Positions 1 to 8,467 of a stretch of DNA of 22,419 nt are shown piece after piece (the stretch's first letter is position 1; each line of letters begins with the position of its first letter). The notes under the pieces are model-generated. The model made no database searches. It had not been told where the DNA came from and saw nothing but the letters and a program-made list of their open reading frames with translations. The stretch lies in assembly GCA_022839525.1 (NCBI GenBank), contig JALHET010000006.1:1-22419 (forward strand). Direction: 5' to 3'. Origin of the DNA: Lentisphaerota bacterium (GTDB lineage: Bacteria; Verrucomicrobiota; Kiritimatiellia; RFP12; UBA1067). A program made the position numbers and the translations under genes.

Positions 1-1
1 T

Positions 2-151
2 GCCAACCGCACCCGCGACGAGATGCGCGCCATAGCCGCCGAAATGCAGCGCATGAACGAGTCTTTTGCCGTCATGGCGCAGGTAATCGCGAAAAACTCG
101 GGCGCCGTGCAGAACGTAGGCGCGCAGATGGAGCGGTTTTCGGTAAGCTGA
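2..151 (+). CDS. C-terminal fragment of a coiled-coil protein, possibly chemotaxis-receptor-like
   Basis: An open frame enters from the left edge and ends at TGA 149-151, giving 49 visible residues. The peptide is rich in Ala, Glu, Gln and Met with a heptad-like pattern (EMQRMNESFAVMAQVI) and ends QMERFSVS. This fits a helical coiled-coil tail such as that of a methyl-accepting chemotaxis protein, but no receptor pentapeptide or signalling hairpin is visible, so the family is a guess. The start lies outside the window. The 132 bases that follow hold no gene I can support and no clear terminator. Confidence 0.5.
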   Translation, partial: ANRTRDEMRAIAAEMQRMNESFAVMAQVIAKNSGAVQNVGAQMERFSVS

Positions 152-283
152 CCGGATACGTCCTGTTTCCGGGGCACCGAAGGCGAAAAAGACTGCGCGC
201 ATTCGCGCCTCGGGTGCAACCGGCAGCGGCTGCGGTGCCTCTATACATAGAAATGGAGGCATCATGGAAACTCAAGCGGAAAC

Positions 284-1411
284 TCAATCGAACAGCGGGG
301 CCGGGCCGAAAAAACGGCCCATGTCGGGATGCATGAAGGCGATCCGGAACCGGCCGCCAGAGATGCCGAGAGCGACAGGGCGCTCAGGGTTCAGCCCGCC
401 GTCTTCCCGTTCCGCTGCTTGGAGCAACTCGCGCAGTTGTGCCGCGATGGAGGCCGTCTGACCCGGAGAACGGTTCGCCGCGATGGCTCCGGCCGCAGCC
501 TGAACCGAACTGGCGGCGTCCGCACCGTCCAGTTCCGACGTGGCCAGGATGGACTCGAGCCGGGCCAGATCCGGCGGCCGCGTCACGTCGGAACAAAGCA
601 GGAGGTATTCCGGATCCGATGCGCGGGTGGACAACGTCCGGATCACGCCACCCTCCTGCCGGAGCGTCTCGACCAGATCCGTGAAGTAATACTGTTGCTG
701 CGCGTTGCTGTTGCGGAGTCCCCCGAGTGTGCGGAGCAGCGTGCGGGCGCGCGCCGCGTAGAGCGGGCAGTTGGCCTCTGTCAGGGCGTCGAGGCGCTGC
801 CGCTCGACGGGATCGCTCAAGGTGTCGATGTCGCGCTGTTCAAGGATGCGGATGATCCGGCCTTGGGTGTCGCGGATGATCCGGCCTTTCCCGTGCTGCG
901 TGGGGGGCGCATAAAAGGCGGAGAGCAGGGTCAGGTCAGCCTCTTGCCCGCCGGCCTTGTGGATGTCAAGGAGTCGCCGGAAGATGGTTTCGGGGATGAT
1001 GCGGTCACCCATGGAGATGACCAGCAACGGGTTGTTTTCAACAAGGCCGGGAACGCACAGCGCTTCGAACGCCGCCCACGCTGTGCCGCCGGTGGGGTTG
1101 GCGGTCTTCACATACAGGATGTCTTCGCCCAGTTTCGCCATGACCTCCTCATGGGCGTAGCCCACCACTGTGACGCAAGGTGCCCTATGCACGCGGCGGA
1201 ACGCATCGATGGAGTGTCTTGCCAGCGGGATACCCCGCACCTGTTGAACACACTTTGGGGACGTGCCGAAGCGCGTGCCTTTTCCGGCCGCCAGCAGCAC
1301 GAGAATGGGCGAGTCGGAATCGAGGCCGCCGAACAAACCCGTCGCGTCGGGATTCACAACCGAATCCGCCGTCAGCGTCACCCGATCCGACAAGGCTTGT
1401 GTGTGATTCAT
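284..1411 (-). CDS. NTP-transferase (sugar-nucleotidyltransferase-like) protein
   Basis: Encodes 375 residues. The glycine-rich nucleotide-binding signature LLAAGKGTRFG lies at about residues 39-49, with Lys53 after it (TSPKC), as in GlmU-type and other sugar-1-phosphate nucleotidyltransferases. A VISMGDR stretch further on could supply the metal-binding Asp. The family normally activates a sugar phosphate with NTP; the substrate cannot be told from sequence. No acetyltransferase hexapeptide repeats follow, so it is not a complete GlmU. The last 120 or so residues match nothing I recognise. I chose ATG 1409-1411 because a GGAG sits five bases upstream and because the longer frame (to 1459) would start inside the candidate promoter. 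The gene is cytoplasmic by appearance (no signal peptide) and is transcribed alone or with the propeller gene upstream of it. Confidence 0.75.
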   Translation of the reverse strand: MNHTQALSDRVTLTADSVVNPDATGLFGGLDSDSPILVLLAAGKGTRFGTSPKCVQQVRGIPLARHSIDAFRRVHRAPCVTVVGYAHEEVMAKLGEDILYVKTANPTGGTAWAAFEALCVPGLVENNPLLVISMGDRIIPETIFRRLLDIHKAGGQEADLTLLSAFYAPPTQHGKGRIIRDTQGRIIRILEQRDIDTLSDPVERQRLDALTEANCPLYAARARTLLRTLGGLRNSNAQQQYYFTDLVETLRQEGGVIRTLSTRASDPEYLLLCSDVTRPPDLARLESILATSELDGADAASSVQAAAGAIAANRSPGQTASIAAQLRELLQAAEREDGGLNPERPVALGISGGRFRIAFMHPDMGRFFGPAPLFD

Positions 1412-1431
1412 GTCAACTCCGTTTACAGAAA

Positions 1432-1459
1432 AGAATACCCACGGCGGATAAAGTGCCAA
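1432..1459 (-). promoter_or_regulatory. Candidate sigma-70-like promoter for the nucleotidyltransferase gene
   Basis: Read on the minus strand, TTGGCA (1459-1454) and TATTCT (1437-1432) are separated by 16 bases. Transcription would begin near 1425, leaving a short leader that just includes the GGAG ribosome-binding site. The call rests only on hexamers and spacing. Confidence 0.4.
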
Positions 1460-1572
1460 ACCGGGCCGGGTAAGGCAAGGCGGAAGAGAGCGGGGAGCCG
1501 GACGATGAGGCGGCGCTCGGTGCGCGTGCGGAAGAACACCCGGAAAAGGTAAGCGGCTTTCTCTCCCTCATG

Positions 1573-1590
1573 GGCTGAAAGTCTTCAGCC
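1573..1590 (-). terminator. Perfect hairpin 14 bases after the propeller gene; possible terminator
   Basis: GGCTGAA and TTCAGCC form a perfect 7-bp stem around a 4-base loop, just after the stop of the minus-strand propeller gene. No T-run follows on either strand, so an intrinsic terminator is not certain; it may instead be an mRNA-end stabiliser or a dispersed repeat. On the minus strand the stem is preceded by GTA, as is the hairpin between bamA and the skp-like gene. The rest of the 193-base gap (1412-1604) holds only the promoter for the gene at 284-1411. Confidence 0.35.
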
Positions 1591-1604
1591 TACCCGCCTA
1601 TCCT

Positions 1605-2768
1605 TCACTTCCCGATGCGGTAGAGCCGGGTCCGGGTACGGACGACCAGCGAGTTCCCGGCGTTGAACAGGTAGATGTGGCCGTCGGCAGCAACGGGCGA
1701 GGCCATGTGCTGGCCCGGGATGCCGCTGGACCAGCGAACCGTTCCCGTGTCCGCCTCCAGGCAGCTTAGGCGCGTGGCGGTCATCGTGTAGAGCCGGTTG
1801 CCGATCAGGAGAGGCGACGGCATGTCCGGCACGTTTTTGCGGGTCTGCCAGACGACGGCGGAGGAGGTGGCGTCGCCGGCCGCGCCTGAGGGGCGGATGC
1901 ACAGGAGGACCGGTTTGACGGTGCCGCTGCAGACATAGACCAGCCCGTTGGCGAAAACGGGGCGGGGCACCACGGACCAGCCTTCGTAGCGCACGCACCA
2001 CAGCTCAGCGCCACTCAAGGGATCGTAGGCGCGCACGCCCTGTCCTCCGGGACTGATCAGTTGGTCTTTCCCGTTTACGGAAATCACCAGCGGCACGCAG
2101 GAGGAGTGGGTCATCCGGGGGATGATGTTGTTGGGGAATGTCCGGTCGGTGCGCCACAGGGTTTTGCCGGTCTGCTTGTCGAGCGCCATCACGAAACGCT
2201 GGTCGTCGGCCTGCCCGTCGCAGGTGAGGATGAGCGCGTCGCGGTAAAGGATCGGCGAGCTGGCCACCCCGACGTCGTAATACCGCACCGGGAGATCCCG
2301 GCGCTCCCAGAGCGTCTCGCCGGTTTCGGCGGAGAGGCAGGCCGTGCCGACCTTGCCGAACGTGACGTACACGCGGTTTTTTTCGAGGACGGGCGTCGGC
2401 GTGGCGAAACTGTTGAGGGCGTGGCAGGGCTCCGGGGTCTCACAGGTGAAGAGGACCATGTCGCGCACGGTCTTGCCGGTCGCGAGATCGACGCACACCA
2501 CATGGCGCGAGCGGCCCTTGTCCGTTGCGCTGGTCAGCCAGACCCGGTTTCCCGCGACGACCGGCGAAGAGTGCCCGAGACCCGGGAGCTTGGTCTGCCA
2601 GACGATGTTTTCGGTCTCGCTCCAGGTGCGCGGGAGCCCTTGGACACCGGCGGTGCCTTGGCCGGTCGGGCCGCGGAACTGCGGCCATTCGCCCCCGGCG
2701 CGGGTCACGGGAACAAGTGCGGAAAACGCGAGAGCAATCAGCGCAAACATTGGCTGGTGAGCGGTCAC
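1605..2768 (-). CDS. Exported PQQ-like beta-propeller repeat protein, probably with a shortened last blade
   Basis: A signal peptide (hydrophobic FALIALAFSALVPVTRA) leads into GEWPQFRGPTGQG, the usual opening of planctomycete and verrucomicrobial PQQ-like propeller proteins. Repeated blade motifs follow, such as ALDKQTGKTLWR and CLSAETGETLWE. These proteins are periplasmic or surface-bound; most have no proven PQQ binding or enzyme activity. I chose the GTG start at 2768-2766 because a GGGGG run lies four to five bases upstream. ATG at 2750 (directly before the hydrophobic core) and ATG at 2798 or 2822 are alternatives. Oddity: the end runs HIYLFNAGNSLVVRTRTRLYRIGK-like (split here: HIYLFNAG, then NSLVVRTRTRLYRIGK). 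In relatives as I remember them, a further strand set separates these two pieces, so about 30 residues may be missing near 1655-1665. It diverges from the DUF4838 gene. Confidence 0.8.
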   Translation of the reverse strand: MTAHQPMFALIALAFSALVPVTRAGGEWPQFRGPTGQGTAGVQGLPRTWSETENIVWQTKLPGLGHSSPVVAGNRVWLTSATDKGRSRHVVCVDLATGKTVRDMVLFTCETPEPCHALNSFATPTPVLEKNRVYVTFGKVGTACLSAETGETLWERRDLPVRYYDVGVASSPILYRDALILTCDGQADDQRFVMALDKQTGKTLWRTDRTFPNNIIPRMTHSSCVPLVISVNGKDQLISPGGQGVRAYDPLSGAELWCVRYEGWSVVPRPVFANGLVYVCSGTVKPVLLCIRPSGAAGDATSSAVVWQTRKNVPDMPSPLLIGNRLYTMTATRLSCLEADTGTVRWSSGIPGQHMASPVAADGHIYLFNAGNSLVVRTRTRLYRIGK

Positions 2769-2948
2769 GGTGTCCCCCGGAAAACGATAAATCCCCATGC
2801 ATTCCACTATACGGGAAAACATGCCGCCGCCCTAGCATAAAAACCGGAACGCCGCGTTTTTTCCGCAGCCCGTCATGTTTCCCTTTCCTGCCGGTTTGAA
2901 GTGTGGTTCAATACAAGCGGTGCAGGAAACATTGGAAGGGGGCAAGGT

Positions 2949-5255
2949 ATGAAATCGGTCGTTTGTCTTTTCGCGGCGGCGCTTGTGCCGGCGGCGCTCT
3001 GGTCTCAGGGGTTGACCGTGGCTGTGCGCGGCCAGCCCGCGGCGTATACCATCGTGCGTCCCGCGAACGCCTCGCCGTCTCAGATTCACGCCGCCGGGGA
3101 ATTCCAGAAATTCACGGAACAGATGACGGGGGTGAAACTCCCGGTCATTGCCGATGACGCGCCGCTCCCTGGCCGGGCGATTCTGCTGGGCGGAACGCGC
3201 CACACGGCGCAGATTCTCGGCTCAGCCCCCGACCTTGCGCCGCTCGGCGAGGACGGGTTCCGCCTTGTGACCCGTCCGCCCCACCTGCTCATCCTCGGCG
3301 GCCCCGTGCGCGGCACGCTCTACGGGGTCTATGAGACGCTCGAACGGTTTGGCGGCTGCCGCTGGTACACCTCTTGGCACAGCGTCATCCCCAAACATGA
3401 CGCATGGACAATTCCCGCCGTTGACGAAACGCAGAAGCCCGCCTTCGCCCTGCGCGAGCCGTTCTGGTTCGACATGTTTGACGGCGACCTCGCGGCCCGC
3501 AACAAGGCGAACGGCAACGCCATGCGCCTCACCGGCAAACACGGCGGGCACTCGTTCCGTTTCGGCGGCGGGCTCGGCAGTTGCCACACGTTCAATACCC
3601 TTTGCCCGCCGGACCAGTATTTCGACGCGCACCCCGAATATTTCAGCGAGGTGAAGGGCAAGCGCATCAAGGACTACACCCAGCTCTGCCTCTCCAATCC
3701 CGACGTCCTGCGGATCGTCACGTCCAACGTCTTGGAACGCATCCGCAAGGATCCCGGAGCCTCCTTCTACGGGGTGAGCCAGAACGACTGGCACAACTTC
3801 TGCACCTGCCCCGCCTGCAAGGCCGTCGACGACCGTGAGGAAACCCACGCTGGCACGATGATCGCTTTCGTGAACAAAGTGGCCGAGGCCGTCGAAAAGG
3901 AGTTCCCGGACGTCATCATCGAGACGCTTGCCTACCAGTACACGCGCAAACCGCCCAAGACCCTCCGCCCGCGTCCCAACGTGATGCCGTGCCTGTGCAC
4001 CATCGAGTGCGATTTCTCCTTCCCCATCGGCACAGGCGCTTTTAAGGAAAACTGTTCGTTCCGCGACGACATCCGCGGCTGGGGGGCGATCAGCCGCCGC
4101 CTTTACATCTGGGACTACACCACCAACTTCCGGTTCTACACAGCCCCCTTCCCCAACGTCCGTGTCCTGCAGGACAACGTGAAGTTCTTCCGCGCGAACC
4201 GGGTCGACTACCTGTTCGAGCAGGGCGCGTATCAGGGGCGGCACGCCGATTTCGCTGAACTCAAGGCGTGGCTGCTCGCCAAGTGGCTTTGGAACCCCGA
4301 CCTGCCGGCGGAGCCGCTGCTCAGCGATTTCTTTGCCGGCTACTACGGCGCGGCCGCCCCGCTCGTGCGCCGCTACTTCGACGAGCTGCACACCTTCTAT
4401 GACGATCCGGTGAAGAAACCGTTGCGCATTTTCGACGATGTGAAAAACCCCGTCATCCCGGACAGCTTTTATGTCCGCGCGGCGGCGCTGTGGCAGCAGG
4501 CCGAAGCCGCCGTCAACGATTCGCCGCCCCATGCCTACAACGTGCGCATGGGTGCGGTTCCCGTGCTGTTCGCGCAGCTCAGCCGTCTGCCGCCGTTCGT
4601 GGAGAAGAAGGTTTGGGTCACCGCCGATCCGCGGCGGCACGACGTTCCCGCCGCGCACCGCGCCCTCGCAGCCGAGTTGCTGGCGCGTTTCCGGGAAGCC
4701 AAGAACATCCGGCTTTCGGAGGGGCAGGAGTCACATGACCGGCTGCTCGCCGCCTGGCACGTTCTCGCACAGCCGCAGGAGCAGACGGCGGGGCAGTCCC
4801 GCGCGATTGCGGAGGACAAGTTGCTTTCGCTTGTCAACCGCGGCAAATGGGGCGACACCGTGGCGGATCCGCTGGCGGAGGACGGTTCGGCCATGAAACT
4901 CTACAACACGCATTACGAGTGGTGTACGACACTGTCTTTCAATTGTGTGGCGTTCGACCCCGGCAAGCGATACCGCATCCGGATGCGCGTGCGCGTTGAA
5001 AAGGAGCCGGGCAAAGAGGGCGAAGCCTTCTGGGCCGGCGTCTACGACGCGAAAAACAAAAAAGGGTGCGGCGGCTGCGACCGCAAGACAACGGCGGTCG
5101 GCGACGGCTACGCCTGGTACGACGTGGCGGAGTGGGTGCCGGAAGAGGCCCACTATCTCTGGATCGGCCCCGGCCGGTTCGACGCGAAGGGCGGCGCAAC
5201 CTCGGCGATCAAAGCGCTCTATATCGACAAGCTCGAAATCGAACGCTTGGACTGA
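2949..5255 (+). CDS. Exported DUF4838-domain protein (alpha-glucuronidase-like fold)
   Basis: Encodes 768 residues. The signal peptide is MKSVVCLFAAALVPAALWSQG. Residues of about 25-140 resemble the N-terminal domain of alpha-glucuronidase and GH20-type enzymes (GTLYGVYETLERFGGCRWY). The centre carries DUF4838 landmarks: GVSQNDWHNFC followed by C285-x-C287-x2-C290, then ETLAYQYTRKPPK. A final beta-rich domain of about 110 residues (RYRIRMRVRVE to ALYIDKLEIERLD) looks like a carbohydrate-binding module. The DUF4838 family is thought to act on polysaccharides, but its reaction is not established. ATG 2949 is chosen because of the signal peptide and the purine-rich GGAAGGGGG upstream; the frame itself is open from 2901. 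It converges on the GHL10 hydrolase with only 15 bases between the stops, which supports a shared glycan-related role. Confidence 0.85.
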   Translation: MKSVVCLFAAALVPAALWSQGLTVAVRGQPAAYTIVRPANASPSQIHAAGEFQKFTEQMTGVKLPVIADDAPLPGRAILLGGTRHTAQILGSAPDLAPLGEDGFRLVTRPPHLLILGGPVRGTLYGVYETLERFGGCRWYTSWHSVIPKHDAWTIPAVDETQKPAFALREPFWFDMFDGDLAARNKANGNAMRLTGKHGGHSFRFGGGLGSCHTFNTLCPPDQYFDAHPEYFSEVKGKRIKDYTQLCLSNPDVLRIVTSNVLERIRKDPGASFYGVSQNDWHNFCTCPACKAVDDREETHAGTMIAFVNKVAEAVEKEFPDVIIETLAYQYTRKPPKTLRPRPNVMPCLCTIECDFSFPIGTGAFKENCSFRDDIRGWGAISRRLYIWDYTTNFRFYTAPFPNVRVLQDNVKFFRANRVDYLFEQGAYQGRHADFAELKAWLLAKWLWNPDLPAEPLLSDFFAGYYGAAAPLVRRYFDELHTFYDDPVKKPLRIFDDVKNPVIPDSFYVRAAALWQQAEAAVNDSPPHAYNVRMGAVPVLFAQLSRLPPFVEKKVWVTADPRRHDVPAAHRALAAELLARFREAKNIRLSEGQESHDRLLAAWHVLAQPQEQTAGQSRAIAEDKLLSLVNRGKWGDTVADPLAEDGSAMKLYNTHYEWCTTLSFNCVAFDPGKRYRIRMRVRVEKEPGKEGEAFWAGVYDAKNKKGCGGCDRKTTAVGDGYAWYDVAEWVPEEAHYLWIGPGRFDAKGGATSAIKALYIDKLEIERLD

Positions 5256-5270
5256 TGCCGCGCGCGGAAA

Positions 5271-7694
5271 TTATTTGGAGGTGACTCCGAGCCTTATGTG
5301 CGGCAACACGGCTTCGGCGTGGGCATCATAGTTGAACACGGTGTACCCCGGCACGTCCAACTTGCGCACGATGTCGATCTGCTGTGCCAGTTTCACCGCA
5401 TCGTCCGGATTTTTCCAGCACGAAAGCCCGATGCCGGGATAGAGCCGCGCCTTGCCCGCCAGCTCCTTCTGCGCGGTCACCACATTTTTGAAGATGGCGT
5501 TGGAACCGATATAGTCCATGGGGCAGACGAAATCCAGCCAGCCTTTCTCGCACCACATTTTCCAGTCCTGCCCCACGTTGTCGCGGTCGGTTGTCCAATT
5601 GCGGAAAACAGCCGCCGAGACCTGGATGCCGGGACGGATTTTGCGTGCCTCTTCCGCCACCCGGCGCACAACGGCGTCGATGGCTGATCGCCTGAAGTCC
5701 AGCCACTTTGCCCGGACCGCCTCGTTTTTACGGGTGTCCTCCGGCCACTTCTCCACGGCATGCCCCAGTACGGCCTCAAACCGCGAGCGGCACCCGTCGC
5801 AGAAGCAGGAGTTGTTGTCGGGGTAGCGGATGTAGTCGAAATGCACGCCGTCCACTTCATAATTACGCGCGATCTCCAGCATCGAAGCCACCTCCAGATC
5901 CTGATTGGCCGGGTGCGAGGGGCAGAGCCACGCCTCTTTTGTTTCGCCGGAGTACAGTTTCTGCGCGCGGCCTTCGGCCGCCATGCGGTCGATGAACGCT
6001 TTGGGCGCATGGTTGCCGGTGTTCCAGTTCACTTTCCAGACGTGGCATTGCACGCCGTATTTTTTGCAGGCCGCCAGGCATTGCGCGATCTGGTCTCCTT
6101 TTTCCGCCAGTTGCGCATACTCCGGCAAAACCTTGGAGGGATAATACGCCGTTCCGCCCCAAAGCATGTTGGGCAGGATGGCGTTGAAGCCGTTCTCTTT
6201 AAGGAAACGGATCGACGCGTCCCAATTTTTGTTGCGCAGGCCAAACGCGCTGTGGCACCAGAAGGCGCGGTGTTCCTGAGCACGGGACGGTTGCGTCAGA
6301 AACCATGCCCGCAGCGCCGCCTCTGCCGCCTGGCCGCTCACCCCGATGCTGTCGGTCCATTGGCCGGCCTTCAACAGCTCCCGTGCCTCGTCCCTCGCCT
6401 TTTCGGCGCGGGCAAACTCCCGGCGGGCCTGCCTCGATGGTTTCCCGTTGCGGAAGGTGGTACGGAACGCCTCGAAATCAGCCGCGTCGCCGATCACCCC
6501 GATCTGGGCGAACGCCTGATCGGCCGATTTCCGCCACATGTCCGGGAGCATCTCGCCGACGATGGCGCGCATCAGCGCGAGGGATGCGCTGTCTTTTCCA
6601 CCGAGCCAGACGTGCCCCATGAACGCGCCTGAAGCGGTGAGCGTGACCGCCGGTCGGGCGGTGTCTTGGGATTTGGCGTCGCGCCAGACTGCGATCACGC
6701 GGCTCTGTGTGCCTTTTGCCGGCCGGGTATCCGTGGTGCGCCACGAGGCCTGCGGCGCGAACGCCGGCTGGGTCGCCAAGCCCTGCGCCGTGCGCGCGAA
6801 CCCCGCGAAGGCGCCGTCCTCGGCCACACTGCCGCCGACGACTTTCAGCCCGATCAGTTCTTCCAGTTCGGACGGCAAAGAATAACATACGAGCAGTTTG
6901 CCGCCCCGCCCGACAAAACCCCGCAAGAGCCCCGCCATTCCAGCCGGCACTTTGGGGTTGTAGGGCAGCACCACGAGACTCACTTTGGAGAGCAAATCCG
7001 GGGTGAGGTCGGTGTCGGCCGCCTGTGCCGAAGGGATGCCCAGCGCATCCAGGGTGGATGAGACCGTTCCCGCGTAGAGGGCGAAGCCCTCGTTGGGTTT
7101 CTGTTTTTTCGCACTCGAATCGGCACGGATCACCAGCACTTCGGGGGCGACGTCCACCGGGCCGAGATTGGCGATGGCGCAGACGGTGTCCGTGCTCAGG
7201 CAGCGCCAGCCGGAAAGGCGCAACATGTCGACTGCGCCCCAACCGGCGACCGTGCTTTCTCCCGGCGCATCCGCCTTATCGATGACAATATGCTCCCAGA
7301 CGCCGGTTTTCTCCGGGCTGAACGAGGCATGGTACCACCCGCCGCCGCTGCGGAAATAAAGGCTGAATGAGGAGAACGGCGTGAGGTCGCTGCAATAGAA
7401 GTCGAACTGCACACCGCGCGTGAGCCGCAGATCCGTTTTGATGCGCAGATCCCAGCTCACCCGCGCGTGGGTTGTCCCTTTGAAGTTGACGGGCAGCAGC
7501 ACAGCCCCGTCAGGCCTGCGTTCCACTTTCCGGGAACCGTCCATGGGCGCGAACAGTTTCTGCGCGGTGGGGGTGTCAGTCACGGCCTGCCATTCGGGGA
7601 AAACGGCGTCGGGTTTGGGCGGCGCGGGTATTTCCTGCGCGGCACACCGGTTGGTCAAAGCGAGAAAGAGACCGAGAGCCAGCAATCGTTTCAT
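5271..7694 (-). CDS. Exported family-10-like glycoside hydrolase (GHL10/DUF187 type)
   Basis: Encodes 807 residues with signal peptide MKRLLALGLFLALTNRCAAQ. Residues of about 25-210 form a beta-sandwich-like, CBM-like domain (SWDLRIKTD, VQFDFYCSD). A Rossmann-like, GATase-type middle domain follows at about 225-430. The C-terminal barrel begins near AFWCHSAFGL and carries the GHL10 signature D615-GVHFDYIRYP, then C630-x-C632-x2-C635. The family includes putative glycosidases of extracellular glycans; Asp620 in HFDYIRYP is a likely active-site residue by family analogy. I chose ATG 7694 because a seven-G run lies six bases upstream; an ATG two codons earlier sits too close to that run. The gene has its own candidate promoter and converges on the DUF4838 gene. 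Confidence 0.85.
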   Translation of the reverse strand: MKRLLALGLFLALTNRCAAQEIPAPPKPDAVFPEWQAVTDTPTAQKLFAPMDGSRKVERRPDGAVLLPVNFKGTTHARVSWDLRIKTDLRLTRGVQFDFYCSDLTPFSSFSLYFRSGGGWYHASFSPEKTGVWEHIVIDKADAPGESTVAGWGAVDMLRLSGWRCLSTDTVCAIANLGPVDVAPEVLVIRADSSAKKQKPNEGFALYAGTVSSTLDALGIPSAQAADTDLTPDLLSKVSLVVLPYNPKVPAGMAGLLRGFVGRGGKLLVCYSLPSELEELIGLKVVGGSVAEDGAFAGFARTAQGLATQPAFAPQASWRTTDTRPAKGTQSRVIAVWRDAKSQDTARPAVTLTASGAFMGHVWLGGKDSASLALMRAIVGEMLPDMWRKSADQAFAQIGVIGDAADFEAFRTTFRNGKPSRQARREFARAEKARDEARELLKAGQWTDSIGVSGQAAEAALRAWFLTQPSRAQEHRAFWCHSAFGLRNKNWDASIRFLKENGFNAILPNMLWGGTAYYPSKVLPEYAQLAEKGDQIAQCLAACKKYGVQCHVWKVNWNTGNHAPKAFIDRMAAEGRAQKLYSGETKEAWLCPSHPANQDLEVASMLEIARNYEVDGVHFDYIRYPDNNSCFCDGCRSRFEAVLGHAVEKWPEDTRKNEAVRAKWLDFRRSAIDAVVRRVAEEARKIRPGIQVSAAVFRNWTTDRDNVGQDWKMWCEKGWLDFVCPMDYIGSNAIFKNVVTAQKELAGKARLYPGIGLSCWKNPDDAVKLAQQIDIVRKLDVPGYTVFNYDAHAEAVLPHIRLGVTSK

Positions 7695-7759
7695 TATCAT
7701 CCCCCCCTGCATGCCGCATGGCGGAAAGGGCCGCGCGGCGTTTCTTCTTTCGGAACCAT

Positions 7760-7788
7760 ACTGTACCCGTCGCCGCCGGGATTGTCGA
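7760..7788 (-). promoter_or_regulatory. Candidate sigma-70-like promoter for the GHL10 gene
   Basis: On the minus strand, TCGACA (7788-7783) and TACAGT (7765-7760) are separated by exactly 17 bases. The predicted leader to ATG 7694 is about 60 bases. The -35 matches the consensus at five of six bases and the -10 at four. Confidence 0.4.
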
Positions 7789-7836
7789 TACAAACCTTTT
7801 CGTCGGGAGTAGCCTTGTGCGTGAGTGACACATTAA

Positions 7837-7866
7837 TTGTATGGCCATGGCGTACAGTTGTATGGT
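7837..7866 (+). promoter_or_regulatory. Promoter/operator region of the HTH-MNT gene, with paired repeats
   Basis: TTGTATGG occurs twice, at 7837-7844 and 7858-7865, a 21-base period or two helical turns. TGTA (7838-7841) and TACA (7853-7856) also form an inverted pair around CCATGG. TTGTAT (7837-7842) and TATGGT (7861-7866), 18 bases apart, could be the -35 and -10, placing transcription start near 7873 and the ATG at 7880. No ribosome-binding site is visible before the ATG, so the mRNA may be leaderless or nearly so. Autorepression by the downstream HTH protein is an inference. Confidence 0.35.
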
Positions 7867-7879
7867 ATAAGCTAACGAA

Positions 7880-8467
7880 ATGAACGTGCTGGAACAGTTG
7901 GTTTGCTCACGGGTGCGTGCCGGTATTTTGGGTGCGCTGTTCGGCATGCGGGCCGAGGCGCTGCATCTCCGGGAAATCCAAAGGCGCGTGGGACTGTCCG
8001 TAGGGACCGTGCGGCAGGACTTGGAAAAACTGGCGCGTCTGGGTCTGGTGACACGGCGGCGTGACGGGAATCGGGTCTATTTTGAGGCCAACGACAAGCA
8101 TCCGCTCTGCCCGGACTTGCGTCAACTGGTTCTGAAAACCGTCGGCCTGACCGATGTCATGCGCGCGGCGCTGGTTCGGGAACGTGTTCAGTGTGCCTTT
8201 GTGTTTGGGTCGGTGGCCGCTGGCGCGGCCGGTGCGGAGAGCGATATTGACTTGATGGTCATTGGCGATATCGGGCTTCGGCGTCTTGCGACCGCGCTAT
8301 CCGGTCTGGGGCAGCGGTTGGGGCGGGAGATCAACCCGCACGTGATGACGCCGTCGGCATTCGCCAAGCGTGCGCGGGAAAAGGAGCATCTGGTGACTGC
8401 GATTCTGGCTGGCCCCAAGATTTTCGTGGTGGGGACGGATCATGAGCTTGAAACAATGGGTTGCTAA
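7880..8467 (+). CDS. Winged-HTH regulator fused to MNT nucleotidyltransferase (antitoxin-like)
   Basis: Encodes 195 residues. Residues of about 20-75 form a winged helix (LHLREIQRRVGLSVGTVRQDLEKL, in two parts: LHLREIQRRVGLS then VGTVRQDLEKL) with a wing at RRRDGNRVYFEAN. Residues of about 105-175 are a minimal nucleotidyltransferase with a perfect G110-S111-x10-D122-x-D124 motif. MNT proteins pair with HEPN proteins as type VII toxin-antitoxin systems, where the MNT partner can AMPylate and silence the HEPN RNase. Here the HEPN gene starts inside this gene (26-base overlap), as expected, but is broken. This gene looks intact, so it may be an orphan antitoxin or a retained regulator. The start follows the candidate promoter by only a few bases and has no visible Shine-Dalgarno site. 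Confidence 0.8.
   Translation: MNVLEQLVCSRVRAGILGALFGMRAEALHLREIQRRVGLSVGTVRQDLEKLARLGLVTRRRDGNRVYFEANDKHPLCPDLRQLVLKTVGLTDVMRAALVRERVQCAFVFGSVAAGAAGAESDIDLMVIGDIGLRRLATALSGLGQRLGREINPHVMTPSAFAKRAREKEHLVTAILAGPKIFVVGTDHELETMGC

Noticed and set aside
264..461. 65-codon plus-strand frame with GGAGG five bases before ATG
   Set aside because: It overlaps the end of the nucleotidyltransferase gene antisense for 178 bases, has low-complexity composition (Pro, Arg, Ser) and matches no family I know.
329..1552. 407-codon plus-strand frame opposite the nucleotidyltransferase gene
   Set aside because: Antisense shadow of high-GC coding DNA; it is Arg/Gly-rich with no motifs, while the minus strand has a clear nucleotide-binding signature.
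3222..4658. 478-codon minus-strand frame inside the DUF4838 gene
   Set aside because: Antisense shadow; no ribosome-binding site or domain, and the plus strand carries conserved motifs.
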